Both the position numbers and the translations under genes were made by a program. From RBG-16-49-21 sp040768125 (GTDB lineage: Bacteria; Spirochaetota; UBA4802; UBA5550), in the NCBI GenBank assembly GCA_040768125.1, contig JAXGNG010000007.1:124001-188000 (forward strand): a stretch of 64,000 nt of DNA, written 5' to 3'. Shown here in pieces: positions 52,379 to 60,693 of the stretch. The first letter of the stretch is position 1; each line of letters begins with the position of its first letter. Under the pieces are notes generated by a model. That model made no database searches and had not been told where the DNA came from. It saw nothing but the letters and a program-made list of their open reading frames with translations.

Positions 52379-54544
52379 ATGCGAACAACCCAGCCCGTTC
52401 AAGACCGACGCCGTGCCGCCGGCCGGGCCATCGGCCTCGCCGCAGCGATCATCGCCGCCGTCGCCCTTACCTCCTGCGCAGTAAAGGAACGCCTCGACCT
52501 ATCCCGGGACTGGAAAATAATTACCGGGGACCGCGAGATCTTCCGTGACCCCCGCTTCGACGATTCAGGCTGGAGATCCATCGACCTCCCCGGCATGATG
52601 TCCACGGAAAAAAAGCGGCAGGTCTTCTGGCTCAGGAAAACATTCACGATGCCGGAACATTTACGCGGCGCTGAGCTCGCCCTCCAGGTGGGAAAGATAT
52701 GGGACACCGACCGCGTCTACTTCAACGGCGCCCTCATCGGGGCCTCGGGGAGGGACTACCCCGACTTCAACTCCGCCTGGTTCTACGACCGGCACTACCT
52801 GGTCCCCCCGGAGTGCGCGAGGCCCCGCGGGACGAACACCGTCGCCATCCGGGTGCTCACCAACCAGCACGCCCTCTTCAACGGCGCCCCCTTCATCGCC
52901 CATCGCGAGGCCGTGCGGACCTTCAGCTTCTTCCAGCGCCTCAAGGCGGAACATGCCCCCATGGGGCTGGGCTTCATCACCCTCTTCGTCGGGCTTTTCG
53001 CCCTGGCGCAGTTTTTCATGGACCGCCGCTCGAAAACCGCCCTCCTCCTAGCGGCGACGTCCCTTCTCTGGAGCCTCCTCTCCCTTCATTTCTACCTTCC
53101 CGATTTCGTCGTCATCGACTTCAACACCCAGGACAAGCTCTACTACACCCTGGCCGGGATTGAGATCGCCCTCCTGGTGACACTGCTTGGGATCATGCTT
53201 GACATCAGGAGCCGGCGCATCGACATGATCATCTGGCTGGGGGCCGCGGCGGCGGGGGCGCTCTCGATGACGGCGACGCCGGAAGACCCGGTCACCGGGT
53301 GGCGCTTTAACGCCATCGGCGGGCTCATGCTGGTGATACAGGTCCTCTTCGGCTACATCATCGTCTCGGCCCTGGTCAGGCGCAGCCGCGAGGCCCGGGT
53401 GATACTGGCCTTTTACGCCTTTTTCATGGTCTGCATCGTCCACGACGCCCTTGCCATATCGAACATCATCCCCTTCGAGGTGTTCTGGATCAACTTCGCC
53501 TATCCCTCCCTGATCATCGCCTTCGGGATACTCCTGGTACAGCGCACCGGGGTCATCGCGAGAGAGCTCGCCCTCACGGGGCGCGAGATCGAGGACAAGA
53601 ACCTGCGGCTCTCGGGCATTCTGGGAAGCGTGAGGGAGTCCACGGCGGAGCTTGACGGCCTCTCCCGCGAGCTCCAGGGAACCGCTTCCGACCTGGGAAC
53701 GAGCATGGGAGAACAGGAGGAGCATCTCGGCAGGACCTCGTCGGCCATCGGCGAGATGCTCGCCTCGATAGAATCGATCGCGGACCACGCGACGCGCCAG
53801 GACAAGGCGATGCGGAGCGGCCGCAGGCTCCTTGTGGAGTACCTGGAGTCCCTCACGAAGATCACCGGGGCGGCGAAGGAGGCGGCCCACCTGAGCTACC
53901 GGAGCCAGACCCAGACCTCGGAGAGCAGGACCAGGCTCCAGGCGGTCATCGAGGGGATGGAGAAAATCAAGGAGTCATCCAGGGCCATCAACGCCATCAC
54001 CGAGATCATCAACGACATGGCGGAAAAGACGAACCTCCTCTCCCTGAACGCCGCCATCGAGGCGGCGCGTGCCGGGGATTCCGGGAGGGGCTTCGCCGTC
54101 GTGGCCGACGAGATCGGCAAGCTGGCGGAAAACTCCATGCGCCAGGCGAAGCTCATCCAGGAGAACGTGGCGCGCACGGTGCGGGAAATCGAGGAGGAGC
54201 GGGAGCTCATCGGCAATTCCACGGAATCGATCGGCGAGATAGAAACCGCGGTCAACGACGTGAACCGCGGCATCGACATCATCCTGGACCTCTGTATCTC
54301 CCAGGAGCGCCTCACCGGCGAAATCGAGAAGAGCATGGGCCTCATCGTGGCGGGCTCGTCTGAAATTTCCCGCTCCGCCCGGGAGGAGAAGGAATCTGCG
54401 GAGGCGGTCACCGGCGCGGTCGAGCGCCTCAACGCCGTGATGGAGCGGGTGAAGGTCGGGGCCGACCGCCTCTCCCGCATCCTCGCCATGCTCTACCGGC
54501 GGATCGAGATCCTCAACGGCAGCGTCGCCGGCGACGACGCCTGA
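52379..54544 (+). CDS. 7TMR-DISM receptor fused to chemotaxis signalling domain
   Basis: About 721 residues from ATG 52379. An N-terminal segment with a lipobox-like VALTSCAVKE (about residue 33) is followed by a galactose-binding-like jelly-roll domain (about 40-185, FRDPRFDDSGWRSIDLPG, VGKIWDTDRVYFNG), a 7-helix region (about 200-395) of the 7TMR-DISM type and a cytoplasmic chemoreceptor signalling domain (about 450-720) with hairpin NLLSLNAAIEAARAGDSGRGFAVVADEIGKLAE near 560. It combines sugar-binding-like sensing with CheA control. Most 7TMR-DISM proteins end in kinase, cyclase or GGDEF domains, so this fusion is notable. Confidence 0.88.
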   Translation: MRTTQPVQDRRRAAGRAIGLAAAIIAAVALTSCAVKERLDLSRDWKIITGDREIFRDPRFDDSGWRSIDLPGMMSTEKKRQVFWLRKTFTMPEHLRGAELALQVGKIWDTDRVYFNGALIGASGRDYPDFNSAWFYDRHYLVPPECARPRGTNTVAIRVLTNQHALFNGAPFIAHREAVRTFSFFQRLKAEHAPMGLGFITLFVGLFALAQFFMDRRSKTALLLAATSLLWSLLSLHFYLPDFVVIDFNTQDKLYYTLAGIEIALLVTLLGIMLDIRSRRIDMIIWLGAAAAGALSMTATPEDPVTGWRFNAIGGLMLVIQVLFGYIIVSALVRRSREARVILAFYAFFMVCIVHDALAISNIIPFEVFWINFAYPSLIIAFGILLVQRTGVIARELALTGREIEDKNLRLSGILGSVRESTAELDGLSRELQGTASDLGTSMGEQEEHLGRTSSAIGEMLASIESIADHATRQDKAMRSGRRLLVEYLESLTKITGAAKEAAHLSYRSQTQTSESRTRLQAVIEGMEKIKESSRAINAITEIINDMAEKTNLLSLNAAIEAARAGDSGRGFAVVADEIGKLAENSMRQAKLIQENVARTVREIEEERELIGNSTESIGEIETAVNDVNRGIDIILDLCISQERLTGEIEKSMGLIVAGSSEISRSAREEKESAEAVTGAVERLNAVMERVKVGADRLSRILAMLYRRIEILNGSVAGDDA

Positions 54545-54560
54545 TCCGCCTCCCGCGGCC

Positions 54561-55349
54561 TCAGAACGTATATACCAGGGAAAGATAGGGGCCGAAGAAG
54601 AGATCGTCCCGCATAATCCTCACCGACTCGTCAAAGGCATGAACATCCTTCATATACTGGCACCTCCCCCCCAGGGAAATGGTGAGCCGGATCCTCTCGA
54701 AATAGTAGGCCAGGGAGAGGGTGCCGTTCACCCCGGCGGTGATGAATTCACTGTCTCCGAGGGTCAGACCCGAGACGTTCGGAAGAAGGTAGAGCCCGCG
54801 GTAGAGTTTGACGTTGAAGGCGACCCCGAGGCCCATCCCTCCCTTGTGGTTTTTCGCCCCGGGGTTGATCCTCCCGAAGTACTTGCCCCCCCCATACACG
54901 CGGAACCAATCGAAGACGGCAAAGCTCGCGATGAGATCCAGCTCGAGCTTGTGAATCGTCTCATCATCGAGGCTCTCGAACTCGAATTTCCCGTACAGGG
55001 CGTTCATGGAGAGGTTCCACCGCGGGGCGACCTTCACCAGGAGGGAAGGACCGAACACCGGGGCGGATGAAGAGTGGGGCCGCGCCTCCTGACTGGCAAG
55101 GGCAAAAACCCAGGCGGGATTACCCGCCAACGCCGAAGCGATGGCAAGGGCAGTCCCCTGCTTGGTGGTTTCGGGAATCATCGGCCTCCACCAGGTATAG
55201 ATAAGGCTGAAGCCGAGGCTCACCCGGGGCGAAAAGCCGGCAGGGGCCACTCCGCCCTCCTCCCCCGGGGCGGGTTCCCCCCGCGCCGGAGCGGCCAGGG
55301 CAAGCGCGCAGGCCAGCGCGGCGACAGCGAATCGTGTTGCGATTTTCAT
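54561..55349 (-). CDS. Outer-membrane protein, paralogue of 55399-56211
   Basis: The 262-residue protein has a signal peptide (about 1-24) and strand-rich mature part. It shares with its neighbour the segments SLGFSLIYTWWRPM, LVKVAPRWN(L/T)S, GGKYFGRI/GGKYFGMI, KGGMGLG(V/F)AFN, LYRGLYLLPNVS, AGVNGTLSLAYYFE and the end FFGPYLSLVYTF. The ATG at 55349 has GGGAGG upstream. Two copies in tandem suggest gene duplication. No family recognised; likely a barrel. Confidence 0.72.
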   Translation of the reverse strand: MKIATRFAVAALACALALAAPARGEPAPGEEGGVAPAGFSPRVSLGFSLIYTWWRPMIPETTKQGTALAIASALAGNPAWVFALASQEARPHSSSAPVFGPSLLVKVAPRWNLSMNALYGKFEFESLDDETIHKLELDLIASFAVFDWFRVYGGGKYFGRINPGAKNHKGGMGLGVAFNVKLYRGLYLLPNVSGLTLGDSEFITAGVNGTLSLAYYFERIRLTISLGGRCQYMKDVHAFDESVRIMRDDLFFGPYLSLVYTF

Positions 55350-55398
55350 GGCAGTCCTCCCTGCGTTTCATGGTAATATGACGTGCTCATCGTCGCCC

Positions 55399-56211
55399 TC
55401 AGAACGTGTAGACCAGGGATAGCGTGGGGCCGTAAAACAGGTCGTCCCGGTCTCCCCTGCCGCGATTCACCAGCATGAGGGCACGTTCATTCCTGTGCTG
55501 GTAGACGTCCTTCAGGTACTGGCACCTGCCCCCCAACGCGACGGTGAGGCGTATCTTCTCGAAATAGTAGGCCAGGGAGAGGGTCCCGTTCACCCCTGCG
55601 GTGAGCCAGTCCTTGTCGGCGAGGCCCAGGGCCGACACGTTCGGCAGCAGATAGAGGCCCCGGTAGAGGTGGATGTTAAAGGCAAACCCGAGGCCCATGC
55701 CCCCCTTCTGGTTTTCCACGAGTGAATGGATCATCCCGAAATATTTCCCCCCCCAGTAGAAACGGAGCCAATCCAGGATCTGGTAGCTCGCGATCAGGTC
55801 CGCCTCGAGCTTGTGAATCCCGACGATTTTGAGAAATCCATATTCGTAATCAAAGCTGCCGTAGAGAAAATTCCCGGAAATGGTCCAGCGGGGCGCCACC
55901 TTCACCATGAGGGTGGGCCCGTAGATCGGTCCCGACAGCGTGACCCTTCTGTCTTTCATGTCCGTGGCCAGTAAGATCCCCGCGGGGTTTCCCTGGAGCA
56001 CCATTGCGATGCCGAGGGCGAGATCGGCCTGCGAAACCAGGGGCAGCATGGGCCGCCACCAGGTATAGAGAAAGTTGAATCCCAGGCTCGCGGTCGGACG
56101 GAACGACGCGTCTCCTTTTACTCCCGCCTGATCATCCTGGGCGCGAAGAGGTGACGAGAGTGCGACGACACATGCCGTCGCGACGACGATAATGCGAACA
56201 ATACAATTCAT
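55399..56211 (-). CDS. Outer-membrane protein, paralogue of 54561-55349
   Basis: The 270-residue protein is a close paralogue of the gene immediately downstream (about half the residues are visibly shared, including the end YGPTLSLVYTF and the start of the mature part SLGFNFLYTWWRPMLP). Signal peptide about 1-24. GGGAGG stands upstream of ATG 56211, as in the paralogue, so both the coding part and the leader came from one duplication. Function unknown. Confidence 0.72.
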   Translation of the reverse strand: MNCIVRIIVVATACVVALSSPLRAQDDQAGVKGDASFRPTASLGFNFLYTWWRPMLPLVSQADLALGIAMVLQGNPAGILLATDMKDRRVTLSGPIYGPTLMVKVAPRWTISGNFLYGSFDYEYGFLKIVGIHKLEADLIASYQILDWLRFYWGGKYFGMIHSLVENQKGGMGLGFAFNIHLYRGLYLLPNVSALGLADKDWLTAGVNGTLSLAYYFEKIRLTVALGGRCQYLKDVYQHRNERALMLVNRGRGDRDDLFYGPTLSLVYTF

Positions 56212-56317
56212 TGCTGACCTCCCTGCATGCGTGCGATAGTGACCGGCGAACCCCGCGGCGTCGCCGGACTAAAACCTGTAATAAAGAAGCGGAAGCGAAA
56301 CGGCGCCCCCGCTCTCT

Positions 56318-57586
56318 TTATATGTGCAATCCCTCGATGAGCCTCACGAGGTAGCGCGACCTCATCTGTTCGCCTGCCATGGCCCGCTTCACCGGCGGCA
56401 GTTTCAGGATCGCCCCCAGCACCGCCGCCATGGCGCGGTGGCTCCGGAGGGCCCGGTTGTCGAAGACCAGGTTCTGGAGCTTTCCCCGCTCGATGGCCAT
56501 GAGGACCACGCGGTGCACGGAGTTGACTGGAGTCACTGTCCTCTCCTCCCTGGATTCGAGCTCCAGGGCCCCCCGCGCGCAGGCCCTGACGCAGACCCCG
56601 CACCCCAGGCAGGCGTCCCGGTCAAGGAGGGCCTTCCTGAGCTTCGGTTTCAGGGGGTCGTTGGCCGACACCAGGGTCATGGCCCCCACGGGACAGGCGT
56701 CGACGCACTTACCGCAGCCGTTGCATCGCGCTTCGTCGACGACCGGGATGAAGGCCGTGGTCCGCACGGGGTTCAGCATGCCGAAACGCCGCGCCGCGAT
56801 CATCCCCTCGCAGCAGCAGCCGCAGCAGTTGCAGATGAAATTCACGCCGTTCCGCACGTTGTCGCCGAACTGGACCAGGCCGTGATCGCGGGCCTTTTCC
56901 AGGAGCCCCATGCACTCCGTGACGCCCACGGCCCTGGCGTGACCATGCTTCGTCAGGGAGGCCGCTGATGAGTTGAAGGTCATGCAGATATTCATGGGGG
57001 CGCCGCACTCCCGCCCCATGATCTTCATCTTATGGCGGCAGTAGCAGACCCCCACGCCGATATGCGTCGCCGTCCGGATCACGTGGGAGGCCCGCTCGTA
57101 ATCGAGGACCTGGAGGGCGTTCCTCTCCGTGAGCGCCGGCTCGTTCACGAAGACCCTTCCGATCTGCGTCTCACCCCCGGTGAAGAGCTCCCTGACGAAA
57201 TCCTCCTCCACGTTCAGGTACCGGTAAAAGAGCCTTCCCAGGGCCTCCTGGTCGATGTCGTCGCGGTAGCGCATCATGGAGAACTCGAAGAACCCCGCCA
57301 TGGGCGGAGGCAGGACGTAGGTCCCGTCGGAATCGAGGAGAAGGGCCCGCCCGGCGAGCTCCTCGAGAATGCGCCGCGCCGGGGGTTCGTCCATCTTCCA
57401 GATGCGGGCCATTTTTTCCGCGGTGAAGGGCTTCACCGGCGCGAGGGAGAGAAGGCGCGCCTCCTCCTCGCTCATGAGGATTTTCAGGATGGAGAAGAGC
57501 AGCTCCCCGGGCGGGGCCCCCTGGGGCATCAGGTTGAGCCTCCCGGCGAAGAGGGCGTATCCTGATGATGTGTAATCGTGCGCCAT
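56318..57586 (-). CDS. 4Fe-4S ferredoxin-type protein with extra cysteine clusters
   Basis: About 422 residues from ATG 57586 (MAHDY). N-terminal winged-helix-like region, then a cysteine-rich middle with CYCRHKMKIMGREC (about 190) and CNCCGCCCEG (about 258), and two ferredoxin motifs: CNGCGKCVDACP (about 290) and CLGCGVCVRACA (about 327). The protein may bind three or more clusters and act in electron transfer; the substrate is unknown. The chosen ATG has GGAGG directly adjacent, too close for optimal use, and ATG 57628 upstream lies before a run of ten G. See the tract entry. Confidence 0.82.
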   Translation of the reverse strand: MAHDYTSSGYALFAGRLNLMPQGAPPGELLFSILKILMSEEEARLLSLAPVKPFTAEKMARIWKMDEPPARRILEELAGRALLLDSDGTYVLPPPMAGFFEFSMMRYRDDIDQEALGRLFYRYLNVEEDFVRELFTGGETQIGRVFVNEPALTERNALQVLDYERASHVIRTATHIGVGVCYCRHKMKIMGRECGAPMNICMTFNSSAASLTKHGHARAVGVTECMGLLEKARDHGLVQFGDNVRNGVNFICNCCGCCCEGMIAARRFGMLNPVRTTAFIPVVDEARCNGCGKCVDACPVGAMTLVSANDPLKPKLRKALLDRDACLGCGVCVRACARGALELESREERTVTPVNSVHRVVLMAIERGKLQNLVFDNRALRSHRAMAAVLGAILKLPPVKRAMAGEQMRSRYLVRLIEGLHI

Positions 57587-57596
57587 CCTCCGCGCG

Positions 57597-57606
57597 CCCC
57601 CCCCCC
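57597..57606 (-). repeat. Homopolymeric G10 tract near the start of the ferredoxin gene
   Basis: Ten consecutive C on the plus strand (G on the coding strand) at 57597-57606, 10 bases upstream of the assigned start. If translation begins at ATG 57628, the tract is inside the coding sequence, and slippage would change frame. Such tracts are common sites of phase variation. Confidence 0.7.
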
Positions 57607-57710
57607 GGGACAGTATCCCTGGCAGCATGAAACCACGGGGGAGCGGCGAAGTCAAGCAGAGTATGCCGCGGGGAAACGAATATTCCGGCAGGTGCGCGCG
57701 GGACGCGGCG

Positions 57711-58769
57711 CTATGGCATGATGAAATCAATCACCGCGTCCGCCGCTACGGTTGAGCCGGGCGCGACGGTAATGACATTGTTCACGTTGGAGCTCATGTA
57801 GTCCCCCGTGAGGTGCTTCCTGTCGTTGTTCACGTCGTTGAAGGCGTAGAGGTAGTAGGTGCCGGGATGCACGTTGCGGAAGATATGGCGCGTCGCCCTC
57901 GCGGGTACATAGGCGTACCGGGAAAGATACCTCAAGTTTTCCTTTTTATACTTGATCCCCTCGAAGAGCGGCTTCACGGTAAGGAGGAGGAGCGTTTTCT
58001 CTCCTCGCGCAACCCCGGGCCCTCCCTGGTGTGATATGCGCACGTTGACGCTTCCCACGTAGGGCTGGGAGGCCGAGCCGTACGGGTCCTTCTCGAAGGT
58101 GAAGTATATGCTTTCCTTCATGCCGGCGAACACGTCGGAAAAATCCTTCACCATGACGGGGCGGGGGAAATTGAAATGTTCCATGGCCCCTGAAACGGCG
58201 CCTCGGTCGCCGAGCTTCGCCGTCCATCGAGAATGGAGGGACAGGGGATAATCCCTGTTGAACCTGCTCGTGTACACCTCCATGACGAATCCGTCCCCCC
58301 GGAACCTGAATTCGGTGTAGGCCCGCCGGGGCCCCGCCTGGAAATCGGAAAAACGGTAATACCCCTCAGTCTCCCTCGCCCTGTCGATGACCTCGTAGGT
58401 CACGCATCCCTTGTTCTGGAACACGCCCTCGGTGCGCATGGCGACCTTGAGGCGGCCGCCATGTTTCACGATGAAGAAGCTGATGTAGTTCAGGGTATCG
58501 GCGTCGAGCGTGGAATACTGCGACACCTGCCCGGGAGAGACCGGGCGAAAATCCACGTGCCAGTCGTCAAAACTCCCCGCCGGCGTGGAGGAAAAGACCG
58601 GGCCGTGCCACAGGCCGGGAATTCTTTTCAGGATTCCGAAGCCCTCGACGTCCACGCCTTTCATTTCGGAATTATCGGTTCTCGCCGCGGCCGGACGAGC
58701 GGCGGTGTGGGGCATGAAGAAACCCGGGGAGAGGGACAGCAGCAGGAATACCAGGTGTTTTTTTATCAT
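57711..58769 (-). CDS. Secreted protein of unknown function
   Basis: The 352-residue protein has a signal peptide (cleavage about residue 24, ARPAAA) and ATG 58769 with AAGGAG upstream. The N-terminal part (about 50-200, VFSSTPAGSFDDWHVDFRPV, YSTLDADTLNYISFFIVKHGG) and the C-terminal part (HIFRNVHPGTYYLYAFNDVNNDR, resembling carboxypeptidase-regulatory-like beta-sandwich domains) suggest two beta-domains. Function unknown. Confidence 0.65.
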   Translation of the reverse strand: MIKKHLVFLLLSLSPGFFMPHTAARPAAARTDNSEMKGVDVEGFGILKRIPGLWHGPVFSSTPAGSFDDWHVDFRPVSPGQVSQYSTLDADTLNYISFFIVKHGGRLKVAMRTEGVFQNKGCVTYEVIDRARETEGYYRFSDFQAGPRRAYTEFRFRGDGFVMEVYTSRFNRDYPLSLHSRWTAKLGDRGAVSGAMEHFNFPRPVMVKDFSDVFAGMKESIYFTFEKDPYGSASQPYVGSVNVRISHQGGPGVARGEKTLLLLTVKPLFEGIKYKKENLRYLSRYAYVPARATRHIFRNVHPGTYYLYAFNDVNNDRKHLTGDYMSSNVNNVITVAPGSTVAADAVIDFIMP

Positions 58770-58840
58770 CGCGCTTCTCCTTCAGGGTATGTACCGCACA
58801 TCATTCCCGGAACGGAGCCGGGCTCCCCGCTCCCCCGGTG

Positions 58841-59488
58841 TCAGGCCATGGGGAGGACGTAGAAGAGCACGGCGAAGAAATGGAGGGTGCTCCCGCCGAG
58901 AACGAAAAGATGCCATATGGCGTGGCCGTAAGGCAGGCGCTCCCAGGCGTAAAAGATGACCCCCAGGGTGTAGGAAAGCCCCCCGAGGAGGATCCAGGCG
59001 AAGGCCCCCGGGGGGAGCTGCGCGACCAGGGGCTTGATCGCGATCACGGCGATCCAGCCCATGGCGATGTAGAGGGCCGTGGACACGAAGTTGTACCTGC
59101 CGGTGGAAAAGGCCTTGAACACGATGCCGAAGATCGCGATGCCCCATACCACGCCGAAGAGGCTCCACCCCCATCCGCCACGGATCGTCACAAGGCAGAA
59201 GGGCGTGTAGGACCCGGCAATGAGGAGGAAAATCGCGGAATGGTCGAAGACATGGAAGACCCTCTTGACGCGCGGATTCGAAAACACGTGGTAGAAGGTC
59301 GATGCCAGGTAGAGAAGGACCAGGGTGGAGCCGTAGATGGAAAAGCTCACCACCCTCCAGGCGTCTCCCCGAAGGCCGGCGAAGACCACCAGTATGCTCA
59401 GGGCGGCGATGCTCAGGGCCGCGCCGATGCCGTGGGTGATGCTGTTCGCGATCTCTTCTTTTCTCGTTTCGCCGTTCATGGAAGGCAT
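58841..59488 (-). CDS. Hemolysin III (HlyIII/PAQR-like) membrane protein
   Basis: The 215-residue protein (start ATG 59488) shows the HlyIII family pattern of seven helices: NSITHGIGAALSIA at the first helix, LYLASTFYHVF and VFHVFDHSAIFLLIAGSYTPF in the middle (conserved Asp/His/Ser), and GHAIWHLFVLGGSTLHFFAVLFY near the end with the conserved His residues. These proteins resemble PAQR hydrolases; in bacteria their substrate is not established. Length fits (about 215). Confidence 0.88.
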   Translation of the reverse strand: MPSMNGETRKEEIANSITHGIGAALSIAALSILVVFAGLRGDAWRVVSFSIYGSTLVLLYLASTFYHVFSNPRVKRVFHVFDHSAIFLLIAGSYTPFCLVTIRGGWGWSLFGVVWGIAIFGIVFKAFSTGRYNFVSTALYIAMGWIAVIAIKPLVAQLPPGAFAWILLGGLSYTLGVIFYAWERLPYGHAIWHLFVLGGSTLHFFAVLFYVLPMA

Positions 59489-59542
59489 GGTGGAGAAACG
59501 TGATTGCTGCGCAACTATTTTTTTTACGGTGGGGGTATCCCT

Positions 59543-59571
59543 CCGGCCCCCCCTTCGCAAGGGGGGGCCGG
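59543..59571. repeat. Perfect GC-rich hairpin
   Basis: A 13-bp perfect stem (CCGGCCCCCCCTT / AAGGGGGGGCCGG) with a CGC loop at 59543-59571. It sits downstream of the nucleotidyltransferase gene and upstream of the HlyIII gene. No U-run, so it may be a repeat element or RNA end rather than a terminator. Confidence 0.65.
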
Positions 59572-59588
59572 GGGAAATTCTTAAACAC

Positions 59589-60065
59589 TTATTTAACCGA
59601 TTCCAGATACCTGAGATCGTCCATATCCTTGTTGCGCCGTATTGCCCGTTTGTTCTTTATGAGATTTTCAAGGCTGATGTAATTGATACGTATTATGCGG
59701 CCTTTACTGTCGATCTTCTCTTCAACATGTGATTTCCATGCCTCCGGGAATGTCACCCCTGAAATATGATTTATCAAATCAATGCGGTTTGGCGGGGTGC
59801 CGAACTGGATGATTACTTTTTCTTCCATGAGCTCATGATATGATTCTATCCCCGGTATTGAATTGTCCCAGAAATCATTCAAGGCATTGAACAAGCTGTG
59901 GCAATTATCTTCTGCCGGATTATAAAAGATATCCATATCACCGGTAAGACGGGGGTAGCCGTAATAAATAACGGCTCCGCCTCCAACGATCAGATACTCA
60001 ACGTCATGCCGTGAAAGCGCCGAGAGGAAGTCTATTATATCCTGGCTGAAATGTAATGCCGTCAT
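59589..60065 (-). CDS. Nucleotidyltransferase (AbiEii/MNT-like), toxin-antitoxin-type
   Basis: The 158-residue protein has the nucleotidyltransferase signature VGGGAVIYYGYPRLTGDMDIF (about 27-47) with the GDxD metal-binding pair, and IRINYISLENLIKNKRAIRRNKDMDDL near the end. It belongs with AbiEii/DUF6036-type proteins that form toxin-antitoxin pairs or nucleotide-modifying systems. The gene overlaps the small upstream gene by four bases (ATGA), which supports a functional pair. AT-richer than its surroundings to the left. Confidence 0.8.
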   Translation of the reverse strand: MTALHFSQDIIDFLSALSRHDVEYLIVGGGAVIYYGYPRLTGDMDIFYNPAEDNCHSLFNALNDFWDNSIPGIESYHELMEEKVIIQFGTPPNRIDLINHISGVTFPEAWKSHVEEKIDSKGRIIRINYISLENLIKNKRAIRRNKDMDDLRYLESVK

Positions 60066-60247
60066 TGCATTTTCATTTTTTTAAAGACGCGCGTCTTTTT
60101 CATGCCGGGTGGATTTTTTCCGTATGCGCGCTCCTTCAGAATGCGCGCTATTTCCAAACGCTTTTCCGGAGTCATCGCTACGCATTGTTGAATGTCCCAT
60201 TCTTCCGCTTCTTCAAAGCTGTATGATTTATGAACCGTTCTTTCCAT
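60062..60247 (-). CDS. Small partner protein of the nucleotidyltransferase
   Basis: The 61-residue protein (MERTVHKSYSFEEAEEWDIQQ start) has a helical middle VAMTPEKRLEIARILKERAYGK and a basic tail. Proteins of this type are encoded next to AbiEii-like nucleotidyltransferases. A decayed second copy of its first 17 codons is at 63826-63888. It is driven by the promoter at 60310-60338. Confidence 0.75.
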   Translation of the reverse strand: MERTVHKSYSFEEAEEWDIQQCVAMTPEKRLEIARILKERAYGKNPPGMKKTRVFKKMKMQ

Positions 60248-60440
60248 AGAACCTTCCTGCCTTAATACCTTCCTGGCTGATTATGCGTTACTACCGATGA
60301 TCTGAATAAATGGTACTGACCATGAGTCGTTCAGTCAAGAGTAATTTGTTGTACATGAAGAAGGCCCCCACCCGGAATGCGGCCCACGCCACTGAATGCG
60401 TTTCACCACTACTACCCATGGCACACTGAGAGGACCAGGT
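60190..60440. repeat. Duplicated segment, copy A
   Basis: Shared with copy B (63833-64000). The part 60276-60375 aligns with 63901-64000 without gaps over 100 bases with few differences; the left part covers the first codons of the 61-residue gene. A shorter diverged relative of the right part (TACAxGxAxxxGGCCC-type) occurs at 62312-62400 (copy C). Confidence 0.8.
60310..60338 (-). promoter_or_regulatory. Promoter of the nucleotidyltransferase pair
   Basis: On the minus strand TTGACT (60333-60338), 17 bases, TACCAT (60310-60315). In repeat copy B the same place is CTGACT and TGCCAT, so the promoter is weakened there, in line with decay. Confidence 0.5.
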
Positions 60441-60612
60441 AAAGCAGAAATTGCCGTACAGGGTGCTTGAAATTTTCGGGTGGAGAATCCTCCCGCACCC
60501 CAGGCGAGCCCCGAGCAGCCGCACATCGTCATACCGAGGGTATGGGTGCCCCTACCGGGGTTGAAATCCCCCCTGCGCGTGCACGATAAAGCGGGAATTT
60601 CTGGATGTAAAT

Positions 60613-60630
60613 AAACTGACATGTCAGTTT
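60613..60630. promoter_or_regulatory. 18-base perfect palindrome, operator candidate
   Basis: AAACTGACATGTCAGTTT is a perfect palindrome located 4 bases upstream of the -35 at 60635. The core TGACATGTCA also occurs at the dnaJ promoter (38983-38992). A repressor or activator site is likely. Confidence 0.65.
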
Positions 60631-60634
60631 TTAC

Positions 60635-60662
60635 TTGACATCGTTCATATACTGCCTATAAT
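60635..60662 (+). promoter_or_regulatory. Near-consensus promoter of the lipoprotein gene
   Basis: TTGACA (60635-60640), 16 bases, TATAAT (60657-60662) is a fully consensus sigma-70 promoter. The start near 60669 leaves a 25-base leader to ATG 60694. Confidence 0.85.
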
Positions 60663-60693
60663 GCCATACAATCATGATTCTGGGGTAGAATAT

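Larger units (their letters stand above)
60248..60693. other. Intergenic region between small partner gene and unknown lipoprotein
   Basis: The 446 bases hold no gene. From left: promoter of the toxin-antitoxin-like pair, repeat copy A, then an 18-base perfect palindrome and a consensus promoter of the lipoprotein gene. The middle part (60440-60600) has no feature I can name. Confidence 0.5.

Noticed and set aside
60661..60693. ATG 60661 as the start of the lipoprotein gene
   Set aside because: It falls in the TATAAT box, before the transcription start.
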